From NCBI GenBank assembly GCA_046350935.1, contig JAXLZK010000010.1:36556-100555 (forward strand): a stretch of DNA of 64,000 bases. Reading direction: 5' to 3'. Positions within the stretch are counted from its first letter, which is position 1, and every line of letters starts with the position of its first letter. Under the pieces are notes generated by a model, which was not told the origin of the DNA, searched no databases, and saw only the letters and a list, made by a program, of their open reading frames with translations. Shown one piece after another: positions 42,805 through 51,560 of this stretch. The translations under genes were made by a program, and so were the position numbers. The stretch is from Nitrobium sp046350935. GTDB taxonomy: Bacteria > Nitrospirota > Thermodesulfovibrionia > Thermodesulfovibrionales > Dissulfurispiraceae.

Positions 42805-44196
42805 ATGACGAACAGAGGAATGAAAAAGAATAGAAGCATTGCAGGCATTATAAATCTCATCGGGCTTCTGGTGCTCCTGGTCTGTGGGATGCTGCCTGCC
42901 GAGGCGTCCGCCCTCGATGTTAAGAGGCATGCGGCCCAAAACGGCAGCATCGTGCTCCAGGTGGAACGGCACAGCCTTCCCGTGGTCATGGTGACTCTTC
43001 TCATCAAGGCCTCCCCGCTGGACGAACCGCCCGGCAAGGCAGGAGTCGCCAACCTCACCTCGAAGCTCCTCACCGAAGGTACTGCCCGGAGGAGCGCGGC
43101 GGACATCAGCGAGGAAATCGAATTTATCGGGGCCTCCCTTGATGCGTCCACCACCTCCGACTTCACCACCCTTTCCCTTTCCGTCCTGAAAAAGGATGTG
43201 GAAAAGGGATTCGATCTTTTTGCCGATATCCTGCTGAACCCCGTGTTCAAACAGGAGGAGCTTGTCAGGAAGAAAGAGCTGATAAAGGGGGGCCTGCGGC
43301 AGAAAGAGGAAGACCCCTCCTTTGTGGCAGGCAAGTCCTTTATAAAAGAGGTGTTCGGCTCTCATCCCTATGGAAGGCTCGTCGAAGGGAGCATCGAAAG
43401 CGTTGAGGGGATAACCAGAGACGATGTGGTGGCCTTCTACCAGCGCCACTATCTGCCGGGGAATGCCATCCTCTCCGTCGTGGGGGACCTTACCCCGCAG
43501 GAACTGGACTCCCTGATGAAGAAGTATCTTTCCGGATGGAAGGGGAAGCCCCCGACAGGGAGCACTGCTGCTTCAGTAGCCGCAGCCCGGTACCCCCACT
43601 ATAAAGGGATTCAGACCGTCGTAATCAACAAGGATGTCACCCAGGCGAACATTGTGTTCGGCAACGTAGCCATCTCACGGGAGAACCCCGACTACTATAC
43701 CGCGTCCGTCATGAATTACATCCTCGGGGGAGGAGGATTCGCCTCCCGCCTGATGCGCGTGGTGCGCGATGAGAAGGGGCTGACCTACGGGATCAACAGC
43801 GCTTTCATCGCCAATAAGGAGCCGGGCCAGTTCGAGGTGGGAGTGCAGACGAAAAATGAATCCGCAGGAGTGGTGATCGAAGAGATTCTCAGGCAGATAC
43901 GGAGGATCCAGACGGAGCCGGTGACGGACCGGGAGCTGGCTGACGCCAAGGCGTATCTGACCGGAAGCTTTCCGCGCAGACTCGAGACCAGCAGGAAGAT
44001 TGCCGACTTCCTCACTGCGGTGCAGTTCTATCGTCTCGGAGATGACTACATCGAGAAATATCCCGGTTATATCAACAGCGTGACGAAGGAAGAGGTGCTG
44101 CGGGTCGCACAAAAATATCTGACGCCGGAAAATGCGGTGCTCGTCGTCGTGGGCAACAAGGACCTCTTACGCCTGCCGCAGCTTCAGGCTCCGTAA
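42805..44196 (+). CDS. M16 family protease, non-catalytic subunit
   Basis: 463 residues with an N-terminal hydrophobic signal (INLIGLLVLLVCGMLPAEASA). The fold is the same as the upstream protein, but the HxxEH site is replaced (GVANLTSKLLTEGTARRSA), as in other paired M16B proteins. The substrate-binding half is well kept (NYILGGGGFASRLMRVVRDEKGLTYG). It follows the catalytic subunit by 54 bp in one operon. Its 3' end overlaps the convergent aroD gene by 30 bp. The likely job is to shape the chamber for periplasmic peptide or surface-protein degradation. Confidence 0.9.
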   Translation: MTNRGMKKNRSIAGIINLIGLLVLLVCGMLPAEASALDVKRHAAQNGSIVLQVERHSLPVVMVTLLIKASPLDEPPGKAGVANLTSKLLTEGTARRSAADISEEIEFIGASLDASTTSDFTTLSLSVLKKDVEKGFDLFADILLNPVFKQEELVRKKELIKGGLRQKEEDPSFVAGKSFIKEVFGSHPYGRLVEGSIESVEGITRDDVVAFYQRHYLPGNAILSVVGDLTPQELDSLMKKYLSGWKGKPPTGSTAASVAAARYPHYKGIQTVVINKDVTQANIVFGNVAISRENPDYYTASVMNYILGGGGFASRLMRVVRDEKGLTYGINSAFIANKEPGQFEVGVQTKNESAGVVIEEILRQIRRIQTEPVTDRELADAKAYLTGSFPRRLETSRKIADFLTAVQFYRLGDDYIEKYPGYINSVTKEEVLRVAQKYLTPENAVLVVVGNKDLLRLPQLQAP

Positions 44197-44880
44197 GATG
44201 GACATCAGCTCCGCAACGGAGAGCTGGCCCGGAGCCGAGGGCATGCCGATATACCCGTAGGTGATGAGGGACCCGAAAAGAGGACTGAATATCCGCGAGG
44301 GGAGCCCGATATCCCCCATCGACATGGTGATCAGCCCTTTCTCCCTGTTTCGCAAGGTGTAGAGCATCAGCCTTGTCACGTCCTCCCTGTCGTTCGGCAT
44401 GGCGGCGATCTTGACGATATCGGCCCCCAGCTCCTTTCCCCGGAAGACAATTTCGTCCAGGGAAGGATCGTCGGGAGTAGCGGTGAAGTTGTGGTAGGAG
44501 CCGATCAGGAGTTTCCGGGAGGCGGCGCACCATTCTTTGACCTCTTTCAGCAGATCCGCGTTGCGCACCTCCACGTCGACCGCATCGGAAAGAGGGACGA
44601 CCGCCCTGTAGAGGGAAGCCCGGCCGGATATCTCCTTCCGCCCCCCTTCCGCCGTATCGCGGATCGTGGCAATCACCGGCGTATCGACCCTTTCCCTGAC
44701 CGCCCTAAAGACTTCTTCTACACGATCACGGGTGAGGGTGTCGAACATATCCACCCGCAGCTCCAGAATATCCGCGGCATGCAGCAGATCCGGAGGAGTG
44801 TTCATGACATCGGTGTCATTCACCGCACCGGCAACGACAGGGGTCTCCCCCAGCTTAAGAGAGCGCAAATAGAGTTCCAT
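44167..44880 (-). CDS. aroD: 3-dehydroquinate dehydratase, type I
   Basis: 237 residues; removes water from 3-dehydroquinate in the shikimate pathway through a Schiff-base lysine. Family signs: DILELRVDMFD, PVIATIRDTAEGG, DVEVRN, LIGSYHNFTATP, the lysine in GADIVKIAAMPN, and the final GQLSVAELMSILR. Size is normal. The ATG at 44880 follows GGAGGTAT. It is convergent with the M16 operon and overlaps it by 30 bp. Confidence 0.92.
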   Translation of the reverse strand: MELYLRSLKLGETPVVAGAVNDTDVMNTPPDLLHAADILELRVDMFDTLTRDRVEEVFRAVRERVDTPVIATIRDTAEGGRKEISGRASLYRAVVPLSDAVDVEVRNADLLKEVKEWCAASRKLLIGSYHNFTATPDDPSLDEIVFRGKELGADIVKIAAMPNDREDVTRLMLYTLRNREKGLITMSMGDIGLPSRIFSPLFGSLITYGYIGMPSAPGQLSVAELMSILRSLKLRQA

Positions 44881-44946
44881 ACCTCCACCCGAAAAAAATT
44901 CGTTATTATACTCTTTGAGAAAAGGAAAAAACGAACACGGCCGGTT

Positions 44947-46209
44947 TCAGCAAACCTTCCGGAGCAAACCGGCCGGGGCTTCCCTTTGCTCTGCCTCCCC
45001 GGAGGCCTTTTCCCTCCTGATCAGATCGTTGCTCCTGACCCCCTCGGGTACGGGCATGAGAATGACATCTCCGTTCCGAGCAGTAGACAGGGAAGAGCCC
45101 TCCCCGTCCCTCATGAATTCTACCCTGAAGCGCTCCTCTTCGATCCCGGGAGACAGGTATTCGATTTCGTCTCCTTCGTCGATGCGGTTTCGCAGGGCGA
45201 TGCGTGCCATGCCGCCGTCGATCTCCTTCACCACCCCTACCAGCTCGCGGCTCATCACGTAGCTCTCTCCATCGAAGGTATAAGCGCTGTCGGGCTGCTT
45301 TCCGAAATACATTCCCGTGGTATATCCCCGGTTGCTGAAGAGAGAGAGCTCCCTCAGCCACCTCCGCGGCACCGTGTACGGTTCGCCGGAAGAGAGGGCG
45401 TCAACCGCCTCACGGTAGGTCTTCACCACTCCTGCAACGTAGTTGATCCCCTTCATCCGCCCCTCGATCTTGAAACTGCTCACGCCGGCCTCTGCAAGCA
45501 GGGGCAGGTGCTCGACCATGCAGAGGTCCCGGGAGCTCATGATATACGTCCCCCGGTCATCCTCGAACACGGGCAAATATTCTCCCGGCCTCTTTTCCTC
45601 CATCAGCGTATAGTTCCACCTGCAGGAGTTGGTGCACTCGCCCCGGTTTGCGCCCCGGGAGGCGAGAAAACTGCTGAGATAGCATCGCCCCGAGTAAGAA
45701 ACGCAGAGGGAGCCGTGGACAAAAGCCTCCAGTTCGATCGAGGTGTTCCGGCAGATCTCCCGTATCTCAGCGAGAGAGAGCTCGCGCGCAAGCACCAGCC
45801 TCTGTGCGCCGAGCTCCTCCCAGAAGCGTGCGGATTCCACGTTCGTGACATTGGCCTGGGTGCTGATATGGAGGTCGATTCCCGGGGCCTCCCGCCTGAA
45901 CATCATGAAGAGGCCCGGATCGGAGAGAATGACCGCATCAGGCCCGGCCTCCCTGAGCAGTTGGATGTGGTCCCGTATCGCCGGGAGATCCCTGTTATGG
46001 GGAAAGATGTTCATCGTCACATAGACGCGTACTCCCCGCTCATGGGCATAGTGGAGAGCGGCCTTCAGCTCCCCGCCATGAAAGTTCCCCGCCTTCCCCC
46101 TCAGACTGAAACGAGAGTCGCCGAGGAAAACCGCATCGGCGCCGTAGTGAATAGCGGTCCGCAGCTTTTCAAAATCGCCCGCAGGCGCCAGTACTTCAGG
46201 CCTCTTCAT
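44947..46209 (-). CDS. Peptidase U32 family protein, TrhP/YegQ-like tRNA hydroxylation factor
   Basis: 420 residues. It starts RPEVLAPAGDFEKLRTAIHYGADAVFLG and carries the U32 signature ELEAFVHGSLCVSYSGRCYLSS, then GECTNSCRWNYTLME with the four conserved cysteines, SSRDLCMVEHLP and FKIEGRMKGINYVAGVV. Length and the C-terminal beta-barrel segment (ELVGVVKEI, GDEIEYLSPG) fit the YegQ/TrhP branch, which takes part in 5-hydroxyuridine formation in tRNA. RlhA-like rRNA activity cannot be excluded. It overlaps rnhA by 14 bp, suggesting joint translation. Confidence 0.82.
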   Translation of the reverse strand: MKRPEVLAPAGDFEKLRTAIHYGADAVFLGDSRFSLRGKAGNFHGGELKAALHYAHERGVRVYVTMNIFPHNRDLPAIRDHIQLLREAGPDAVILSDPGLFMMFRREAPGIDLHISTQANVTNVESARFWEELGAQRLVLARELSLAEIREICRNTSIELEAFVHGSLCVSYSGRCYLSSFLASRGANRGECTNSCRWNYTLMEEKRPGEYLPVFEDDRGTYIMSSRDLCMVEHLPLLAEAGVSSFKIEGRMKGINYVAGVVKTYREAVDALSSGEPYTVPRRWLRELSLFSNRGYTTGMYFGKQPDSAYTFDGESYVMSRELVGVVKEIDGGMARIALRNRIDEGDEIEYLSPGIEEERFRVEFMRDGEGSSLSTARNGDVILMPVPEGVRSNDLIRREKASGEAEQREAPAGLLRKVC

Positions 46210-46678
46210 TTCCGCAAACCGCTCTCTTCCTGCACTCTTTTATGGCGTTGCGGGCGAGCTGGTCGCACCGTTCGTTTTCCGGATGTCCATCGTGCCCCTT
46301 GATCCATTTCCAGGCAAGCACCTCGTGGGGATGCACCGTCTTTAAAAGCCTCTCCCAGAGGTCCCTGTTCATAACGTCCTTGTTCTGTGAATTCTTCCAG
46401 TTCTTCCTTTGCCACCCGTGTATCCACTCGCTCATGCCCTTTACTATATAGTTCGAGTCGGTGGCCACGACGACACGGCACGGCCTTTTCAGGGCCTCGA
46501 AAGCGGCAATCACCCCCATCAGCTCCATCCTGTTGTTGGTGGTCAGCATCTCGCACCCCGACAGCTCCCTTTCCCGTGCGCCTGAGCGGATAATGGCTCC
46601 GAAGCCCCCTACCCCTGGGTTCCCGCTGCAGGCCCCGTCGGCATAAATCTCCACAATAGGTTTTGGTTCCTTTTCCAT
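46196..46678 (-). CDS. rnhA: Ribonuclease HI
   Basis: 160 residues; cleaves RNA in RNA-DNA hybrids. The catalytic DEDD set is visible: Asp in VEIYADGACSGNPG, Glu in TNNRMELMG, Asp in VVATDSNYIVKGM, and Asp in NERCDQLARNA; the mobile His is in IKGHDGHPENE. It has a short extra C-terminal tail (CRKRAVCGNEEA). It is the first gene of a two-gene minus-strand unit with the U32 gene. Confidence 0.93.
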   Translation of the reverse strand: MEKEPKPIVEIYADGACSGNPGVGGFGAIIRSGARERELSGCEMLTTNNRMELMGVIAAFEALKRPCRVVVATDSNYIVKGMSEWIHGWQRKNWKNSQNKDVMNRDLWERLLKTVHPHEVLAWKWIKGHDGHPENERCDQLARNAIKECRKRAVCGNEEA

Positions 46679-46775
46679 AAGCTTTTATATTACCTGTTTC
46701 CGCCCTGAAAAGGACACCCGCTTCTCCGGAACGCACCGGAAGGCCGCCGCGGAAAAAGCGCTCTTGTTTTTTCTT

Positions 46776-48383
46776 TCAGGAGAGGGTAAAACGGCTCGTC
46801 GCCCTTTTCATTTCTCCCGCCAGGTCAGTAAGATCGCGGGATTCCGCCCCTATCTGTCCAGAATCTGTACTCGTCTCCTGTGAGAGCAGCGCTATCGCTT
46901 CGATATCGGAGCTTATTCCTTCCGAGACGGCGGACATTTCTTCGGTAGCCGCGGCGATCTGCTGCACCATGGACTGCAGGGTTCCCACCCTGTTGACGAT
47001 GGCGCTGAGGGACTCTCCCGCTTCCATCGAAAGGCTCGTGCCCGCCTCGACCTTGCGAAGGCTCGCTTCCATGCCGGACACCGCCTTGCCGGTTTCCTCC
47101 TGGATTGCGGTAATCATTCCCCCGATCTCCGTGGTCGCCTTGGCCGTCCTCTCCGCCAGCTTCCGCACCTCGTCGGCGACTACGGCGAAGCCCCTGCCCT
47201 GCTCCCCGGCCCGCGCCGCCTCGATAGCGGCATTCAGGGCGAGGAGGTTCGTCTGGTCCGCGATGTCCTTGATCACTCCGATAATCTCTCCGATCTGCCT
47301 CGATCGGCTTCCCAGGGAGGTGATGAGCTGGGAAGAATCCGAGACCGTACGGGCTATCTCCTGAACCTCCTTCACTGTCTTGTCCACTACCTTCTCGCCT
47401 TCCTGCGCCGTTCTCAGGGTGTCAGTCGCCGAAAGCGCAATGTCGGAAGCATTCTTTGCTATATCGATAACTGTCTGGGACATCTCGGTGGAGGAAGTTG
47501 CCACCTGTGCGGCTCTCCCCGACTGTTCGTCGACGCGCCTTGCTATCTGCTGCACGGTGACCGTCAACTGTGCGGAGCTGCTCGCCACCGTGCCGGTCAC
47601 CGTATGGATCTGCGCGACGATTTCCCGCAGGCTTCGCATCATTTGATTGAAACTCTCCGCCATCTCGCCTATTTCGTCAGAGGTATAGACCGGAACATCC
47701 TGGGAAAGGTCGCCACGGGAGGCAAGCCTCGCCGCCTCGCCGACTGCGTTGACCGACGAAAGGATTCTCCGGATGATCAAGGTGCTGACCACCACGCCGA
47801 ACAGGCTTGCGAGGAGAGCGGAAACCGCAATGAAAACCTTGAGGCGTGCGGCAATCCCTTTCAGGCGTTTCAGTTTCGCCTCGTAGTCCCGTGTAGCGAT
47901 CTCGTCCAGATGCTTCAGCGCCTCGCGAAGGGAGCGATCGGCATCAACGAGAGAGCCGCCTGCCGCGGCTTTTTCATGGGCTTGTGGCGGCGTAAGCAGC
48001 TCTTGCATGGACTGCGTGGCCGCTTGCTCATAGGAGGCAAGGGCTCCCTTCACCCCATTGACTGCACTCTTCTCCTCTGCGCTCTCCGCCAACTGTTCGA
48101 AAATACGTATCTGCTGGGCAACGCGCTCCATGTACTCGCCAAATCCCTTACGGAACCTGTCATCCTTTTCACTACGATAGGTGTAATAGCTCTGGACAGC
48201 CAGTCCCAATTGTATCTGGGCCTCCATGGCGGCTTCCCGCTGCACGCTGTTCGTGCCGGCAAGGCCCTCGAAACCGCCTACCAGGTACCCGAGACTGAAA
48301 TACGCGCACGCAGTTCCCAAAATAATTACCAGGGTCAATAACCCGATGACCGCGTACAATTTCCTCGACAGTGTCCCCCTCAT
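46776..48383 (-). CDS. Methyl-accepting chemotaxis protein
   Basis: 535 residues. TM1 (LYAVIGLLTLVIILGTACAY), a periplasmic helical ligand domain (about 35-185), TM2 (FIAVSALLASLFGVVVSTL), a HAMP domain (SVNAVGEAARLASRGDLSQDVPVYTSDEIGEMAESFNQM begins it), then the signalling domain with the conserved tip QTNLLALNAAIEAARAGEQG, RGFAVVADEVRKLAERT. The ligand domain is four-helix-like with no Cache motif. The ligand is unknown. It stands alone and intact on the minus strand. Confidence 0.93.
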   Translation of the reverse strand: MRGTLSRKLYAVIGLLTLVIILGTACAYFSLGYLVGGFEGLAGTNSVQREAAMEAQIQLGLAVQSYYTYRSEKDDRFRKGFGEYMERVAQQIRIFEQLAESAEEKSAVNGVKGALASYEQAATQSMQELLTPPQAHEKAAAGGSLVDADRSLREALKHLDEIATRDYEAKLKRLKGIAARLKVFIAVSALLASLFGVVVSTLIIRRILSSVNAVGEAARLASRGDLSQDVPVYTSDEIGEMAESFNQMMRSLREIVAQIHTVTGTVASSSAQLTVTVQQIARRVDEQSGRAAQVATSSTEMSQTVIDIAKNASDIALSATDTLRTAQEGEKVVDKTVKEVQEIARTVSDSSQLITSLGSRSRQIGEIIGVIKDIADQTNLLALNAAIEAARAGEQGRGFAVVADEVRKLAERTAKATTEIGGMITAIQEETGKAVSGMEASLRKVEAGTSLSMEAGESLSAIVNRVGTLQSMVQQIAAATEEMSAVSEGISSDIEAIALLSQETSTDSGQIGAESRDLTDLAGEMKRATSRFTLS

Positions 48384-48633
48384 AGTTCCTCCATTTTCTA
48401 TAGGAGTGCATCGCGACCGTATCGTTCCGACGCCTCCTTTATTCCCGACAGGCTATGAATTGTACGCATTCTCCACTCCATAAAGCAACAGAACGGTAAC
48501 AAGCCGGCAAGCGGTTGATTACCGGCGGCAGAGAAAAAATTACCTTTGAAAAAGAACGGAGAGACATTGAGTATTTCCCGTAGGGTGTTTTACAATGTAC
48601 TCGCAGTGTCCGGCAACAGGAATGGGGGAGGGA

Positions 48634-48840
48634 ATGGAAAAATATTTTAGTATCAGCCAGCTCGCTAAGTACCTGAAGGTTACGGAACCTGCAGTATTGC
48701 ACCTCTTGCACGAGGGGAGGATTCCCGCCGTCAAAACTCCGTCGAATGTCTATATCTTCAAAAAAAACGATATAGATGAATGGCTTAGAGAAAAAAGGCG
48801 CAAGGTGCAGGACCTTATCGAAGAGCAGAAAATCCTCTGA
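48634..48840 (+). CDS. Small excisionase-like helix-turn-helix protein
   Basis: 68 residues: YFSISQLAKYLKVTEPAVLHLLHEG, RIPAVKTPSNVYIFKKNDIDEWL and a basic coil tail (REKRRKVQDLIEEQKIL). This is the HTH_17/MerR-type DNA-binding fold used by excisionases and small regulators. ATG at 48634 follows GGGGGAGGGA. There is no integrase beside it, so a host regulator is more likely than an excisionase. The roughly 250 bp that follow hold no gene I can support. Confidence 0.7.
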   Translation: MEKYFSISQLAKYLKVTEPAVLHLLHEGRIPAVKTPSNVYIFKKNDIDEWLREKRRKVQDLIEEQKIL

Positions 48841-49091
48841 ACAGAGCGGGCAGGAACGCAAAGAGTACAGGGATGCAATGCAGAAAACAGGGGGTTCCTT
48901 CCCTGGAGCCCCCTGCACCGCTCCAGGAGATTGGCATAGCGGTTCAGGTGGTCGAAATCCTCCAGCAGGCTGAAGTCGAAAACCTGCTTCACGCAGGGGT
49001 ATTGACATATGGCGGGGATACGGGCGGTAAGGAGCAACAAAAAAGAAAAGAAGTCCTGCACTGAGCAGGGGAACGCCGCGGCGATACCGTC

Positions 49092-49126
49092 AAAAAAAGG
49101 GCGCTGCGGCAAGTACCGCAGCGCCC
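49092..49126 (-). terminator. Terminator of the ribosomal protein operon
   Basis: On the minus strand GGGCGCTGCGG pairs perfectly (11 bp) with CCGCAGCGCCC around a 6-nt loop and is followed by seven T. It lies 150 bp after rplQ. Confidence 0.85.
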
Positions 49127-49190
49127 TTTCCTACTTTTTTCCCTTCTATCTACACTTTTTCGAGTCTCCCGAACCCGTACGGGGCGCCGC

Positions 49191-49280
49191 TCAGGTGGGG
49201 ACTCCGAGACGGGGCAGGACAATATACTGCAGAAGTATCCAGACGACCAGGATCCCTGCTCCCAGAAGCAGATCGCTCAC
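49191..49280 (-). CDS. Possible 29-residue membrane peptide coupled to rplQ
   Basis: A GTG codon overlapping the rplQ stop (TAGTG) begins a 29-codon ORF with one hydrophobic helix (LLLGAGILVVWILLQYIVL) and the ending PRLGVPT. AGAGGAAGC upstream can act as ribosome site. It is too short for normal gene calling. After the TGA stop the frame stays open to 49146 and includes a cysteine, so read-through or selenocysteine is conceivable but unsupported. The ending resembles tiny membrane proteins I recall from related bacteria. Confidence 0.45.
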   Translation of the reverse strand: MSDLLLGAGILVVWILLQYIVLPRLGVPT

Positions 49281-49690
49281 TACTTTGCTTCCTCTTTCTT
49301 GCCGCCTTTTTTCACTTCGGCCTGCACCCGGCCCTCATAATCGACAAACTCGATAATGGCCATAGGCGCCCTGTCGTTCACTCTCTGGCGGGTCTGCACG
49401 ATCCGGAGGTATCCGCCGTTTCGCTCTGTAAAGCGGGGGGCGATCTCCGAGAAGAGTTTTGTCATGATCACCCTGTTTGGAATGTAGGACAATACCATCC
49501 TCTTTGCGTGGAGGTCTCCCCTCTTTCCGAAGGTGACCAGCTTCTCCGTTATCCCCTTTATGGCCTTCGCCTTGGCCAGTGTTGTTTCGATCCTCTGATG
49601 CTCGATAAGCGAAGATACAAGCCCGCGCAGTAAAGCTTTCCTCTGGTTTGCGGTCCTGTCAAAATTCCTTCCCGCTACTTTATGACGCAT
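49280..49690 (-). CDS. rplQ: 50S ribosomal protein L17
   Basis: 136 residues: MRHKVAGRNFDRTANQRKAL, RGLVSSLIEHQRIETTLAKAKAIK, NGGYLRIVQTRQRVNDRAPMAIIEFV. The C-terminal tail is lysine-rich. It is the last large gene of the ribosomal operon, 17 bp after rpoA, and its stop overlaps a possible small ORF. Confidence 0.97.
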   Translation of the reverse strand: MRHKVAGRNFDRTANQRKALLRGLVSSLIEHQRIETTLAKAKAIKGITEKLVTFGKRGDLHAKRMVLSYIPNRVIMTKLFSEIAPRFTERNGGYLRIVQTRQRVNDRAPMAIIEFVDYEGRVQAEVKKGGKKEEAK

Positions 49691-49707
49691 GATTCCCTCT
49701 TCCTCCT

Positions 49708-50844
49708 CTAAGATTTTGAAGCACTGCCTTCCAGCTCATTCGTATCAATTCTCATTCCGAAATTCAGTCCCATGGAGTTCAGAATTTCTTTTATTTCGTT
49801 CAACGACTTGCGACCGAAATTCTTCGTCTTGAGCATCTCGTGCTCCGTCCTCTGCACAAGATCGGCAATGGTTTTGATCGTGGCCACCGTCGCCGTCTTC
49901 CTGGAGGAGATCGGCCTGCCGATTCGGCGNNNNNNNNNNCGCCCGACCGTCCTCGACTTGCCCATCTCGTGCGCCGGCCTCGGCACCAGATCGGCAATGG
50001 AATCGCTATTGGCGTTCTTCAGACAGTTGTACGCCCTGACAGAGAGCTCCAGCTCGTCGATATTCTTCATCAGATTTTCGTTCGTTGAGGCGTTTGCCAG
50101 CACCACACTGGAAGAACGAGGGGATTCCTCCTCGGAAGAATCCTCCTCAACGAAGATGAAGAGATCAAGATGGTCCATCAGGATGGACGCGGCGTCGCTC
50201 ACCGCTTTTTCCGGACTGATGCCTCCGTCCGTCCATACCTCCATGATGAGCCGGTCGTAATCGGTGGACCTTCCGACTCGCGCGCGCTCCACCCAGAAGT
50301 TTACCTTCCTGATTGGGCTGAAGATGGAGTCTACGGCGATAACGTCAATGGGAAGACCCTCCTCCTTGTTCATATCTGCAGAGACGTACCCCTTCCCCTT
50401 CTTGACATACACTTCCATCTCGAAGTTTGCTCCGTTGTCCAGGGTGGCGATATGCTGCTCTTCGTTCAGCACCTCTACGTTGGCGTCGACCTCTATATCG
50501 GCACCCGTCAGCGCCTTCGGGCCCTTCGCATGCACCGTAACCGTCCTCTTATCGTCGCTGTACAGCTTGAAGCGCAGCTTTTTTATATTAAGGATGATAT
50601 CGACGACATCCTCTTTCACGGACTTGATTGCGGAAAATTCATGCAGGACTCCGGGTATTCTGATTCCGGTAGCTGCAGCGCCCTCGATCGAAGAGAGCAG
50701 TATCCTGCGCAGCGAATTGCCGATAGTGGTGCCGAATCCTCTCTCAAGGGGCTCCACTACCAGTTTGCCGTAAGAGCCGGTAAGCGTCTCTTCATCAAAA
50801 TTAATCTTCTTGGGCAACTGAAAGCCCCTTTTAACAAGATCCAT
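49708..50844 (-). CDS. rpoA: RNA polymerase alpha subunit, disrupted by an assembly gap
   Basis: The N-terminal domain (residues about 1-230) is normal: YGKLVVEPLERGFGTTIGNSLRRILLSSIEGAA, GPKALTGADI, ADMNKEEGLPIDVIAVDSIFSP, EVWTDGGISPEKAVSDAA. The C-terminal domain should run from NIDELELSVRAYNCLKNAN to IKTIADLVQRTEHEMLKTKNFGRKSLNEIKEIL. Between these, 129 bp are inserted. They comprise a divergent copy of the same motif (SIADLVPRPAHEMGKSRTVG), ten N and 51 bp without match. The frame survives by chance. The true protein is probably about 335 residues. Confidence 0.93.
   Translation of the reverse strand: MDLVKRGFQLPKKINFDEETLTGSYGKLVVEPLERGFGTTIGNSLRRILLSSIEGAAATGIRIPGVLHEFSAIKSVKEDVVDIILNIKKLRFKLYSDDKRTVTVHAKGPKALTGADIEVDANVEVLNEEQHIATLDNGANFEMEVYVKKGKGYVSADMNKEEGLPIDVIAVDSIFSPIRKVNFWVERARVGRSTDYDRLIMEVWTDGGISPEKAVSDAASILMDHLDLFIFVEEDSSEEESPRSSSVVLANASTNENLMKNIDELELSVRAYNCLKNANSDSIADLVPRPAHEMGKSRTVGXXXXRRIGRPISSRKTATVATIKTIADLVQRTEHEMLKTKNFGRKSLNEIKEILNSMGLNFGMRIDTNELEGSASKS
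49930..49939. other. Ten-N assembly gap inside rpoA
   Basis: Ten N in a row, the usual placeholder for a scaffold join of unknown length. Flanking sequence is foreign to rpoA, see the rpoA entry. Confidence 0.98.
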
Positions 50845-50933
50845 AGTAAGGCCTCCTATGCCTATCTGTTAATGTTTTCGAAGCGTCAGGAATAGTCTCC
50901 ATTTTACTCCGGTACAGTCCGATACTGTATCGC

Positions 50934-51560
50934 TTACTTGGAGTAGAGCTCAACGATCAGCTGCTCCTGGACCGGAACCTGCATCTCCTCCCGGGAGGGG
51001 ACCCTAACGAACTTCCCTTTCATGTCCTTCGTATCAACCTCGACCCACTCCGGAAATCCCCTGTGCTCCGCTATTGACAGACTTTCCTTCACCGCCTCGA
51101 CTTCCTTGCTTGCAGCCCTGACCTCGACAGTGTCGCCGGGCCTCAGGAGATGGGACGGGATATCGGATTTCTTTCCGTTGACCAGAAAGTGCCCGTGTTT
51201 TACCAACTGCCGGGCCTCCCTTCTGTTCAGCCCGAACCCCATTCTGTACACAATATTGTCAAGCCGCCTTTCCAGCAGCTGGAGAAGCACCTCACCGGTA
51301 ATGCCCTTCATTCTGGAGGCTTCTTCAAAGTACTGCCGGAACTGATCCTCCATGATCCAGTACATTCTCCTCGCCTTTTGCTTCTCCCTCAGCTGCATTC
51401 CGTAATCGGAAAGCTTTCCCCTGTTCTGGCCGTGCTGTCCGGGAGGGTATTTCCTCCTCTCAACACCGCATTTTTCAGTATAGCAACGGGTGCCCTTCAG
51501 AAAAAGCTTTTCCCCTTCTCTGCGGCAGAGCCTGCATAACGGGCCTGTATAGCGTGCCAT
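50934..51560 (-). CDS. rpsD: 30S ribosomal protein S4
   Basis: 208 residues; primary 16S rRNA binder. The N-terminus holds four cysteines (PLCRLCRREGEKL ... RCYTEKCGVERR), the zinc-binding C+ form. KYPPGQHG, RRLDNIVYRMGFGLNRREARQLVKHGHFLVNGK is the S4 RNA-binding domain. It lies one base after rpsK and 89 bp before rpoA. Confidence 0.97.
   Translation of the reverse strand: MARYTGPLCRLCRREGEKLFLKGTRCYTEKCGVERRKYPPGQHGQNRGKLSDYGMQLREKQKARRMYWIMEDQFRQYFEEASRMKGITGEVLLQLLERRLDNIVYRMGFGLNRREARQLVKHGHFLVNGKKSDIPSHLLRPGDTVEVRAASKEVEAVKESLSIAEHRGFPEWVEVDTKDMKGKFVRVPSREEMQVPVQEQLIVELYSK

Noticed and set aside
44491..46302. 603-codon plus-strand ORF
   Set aside because: Antisense of aroD and the U32 gene; composition is Arg/Pro/Leu-rich without domains.
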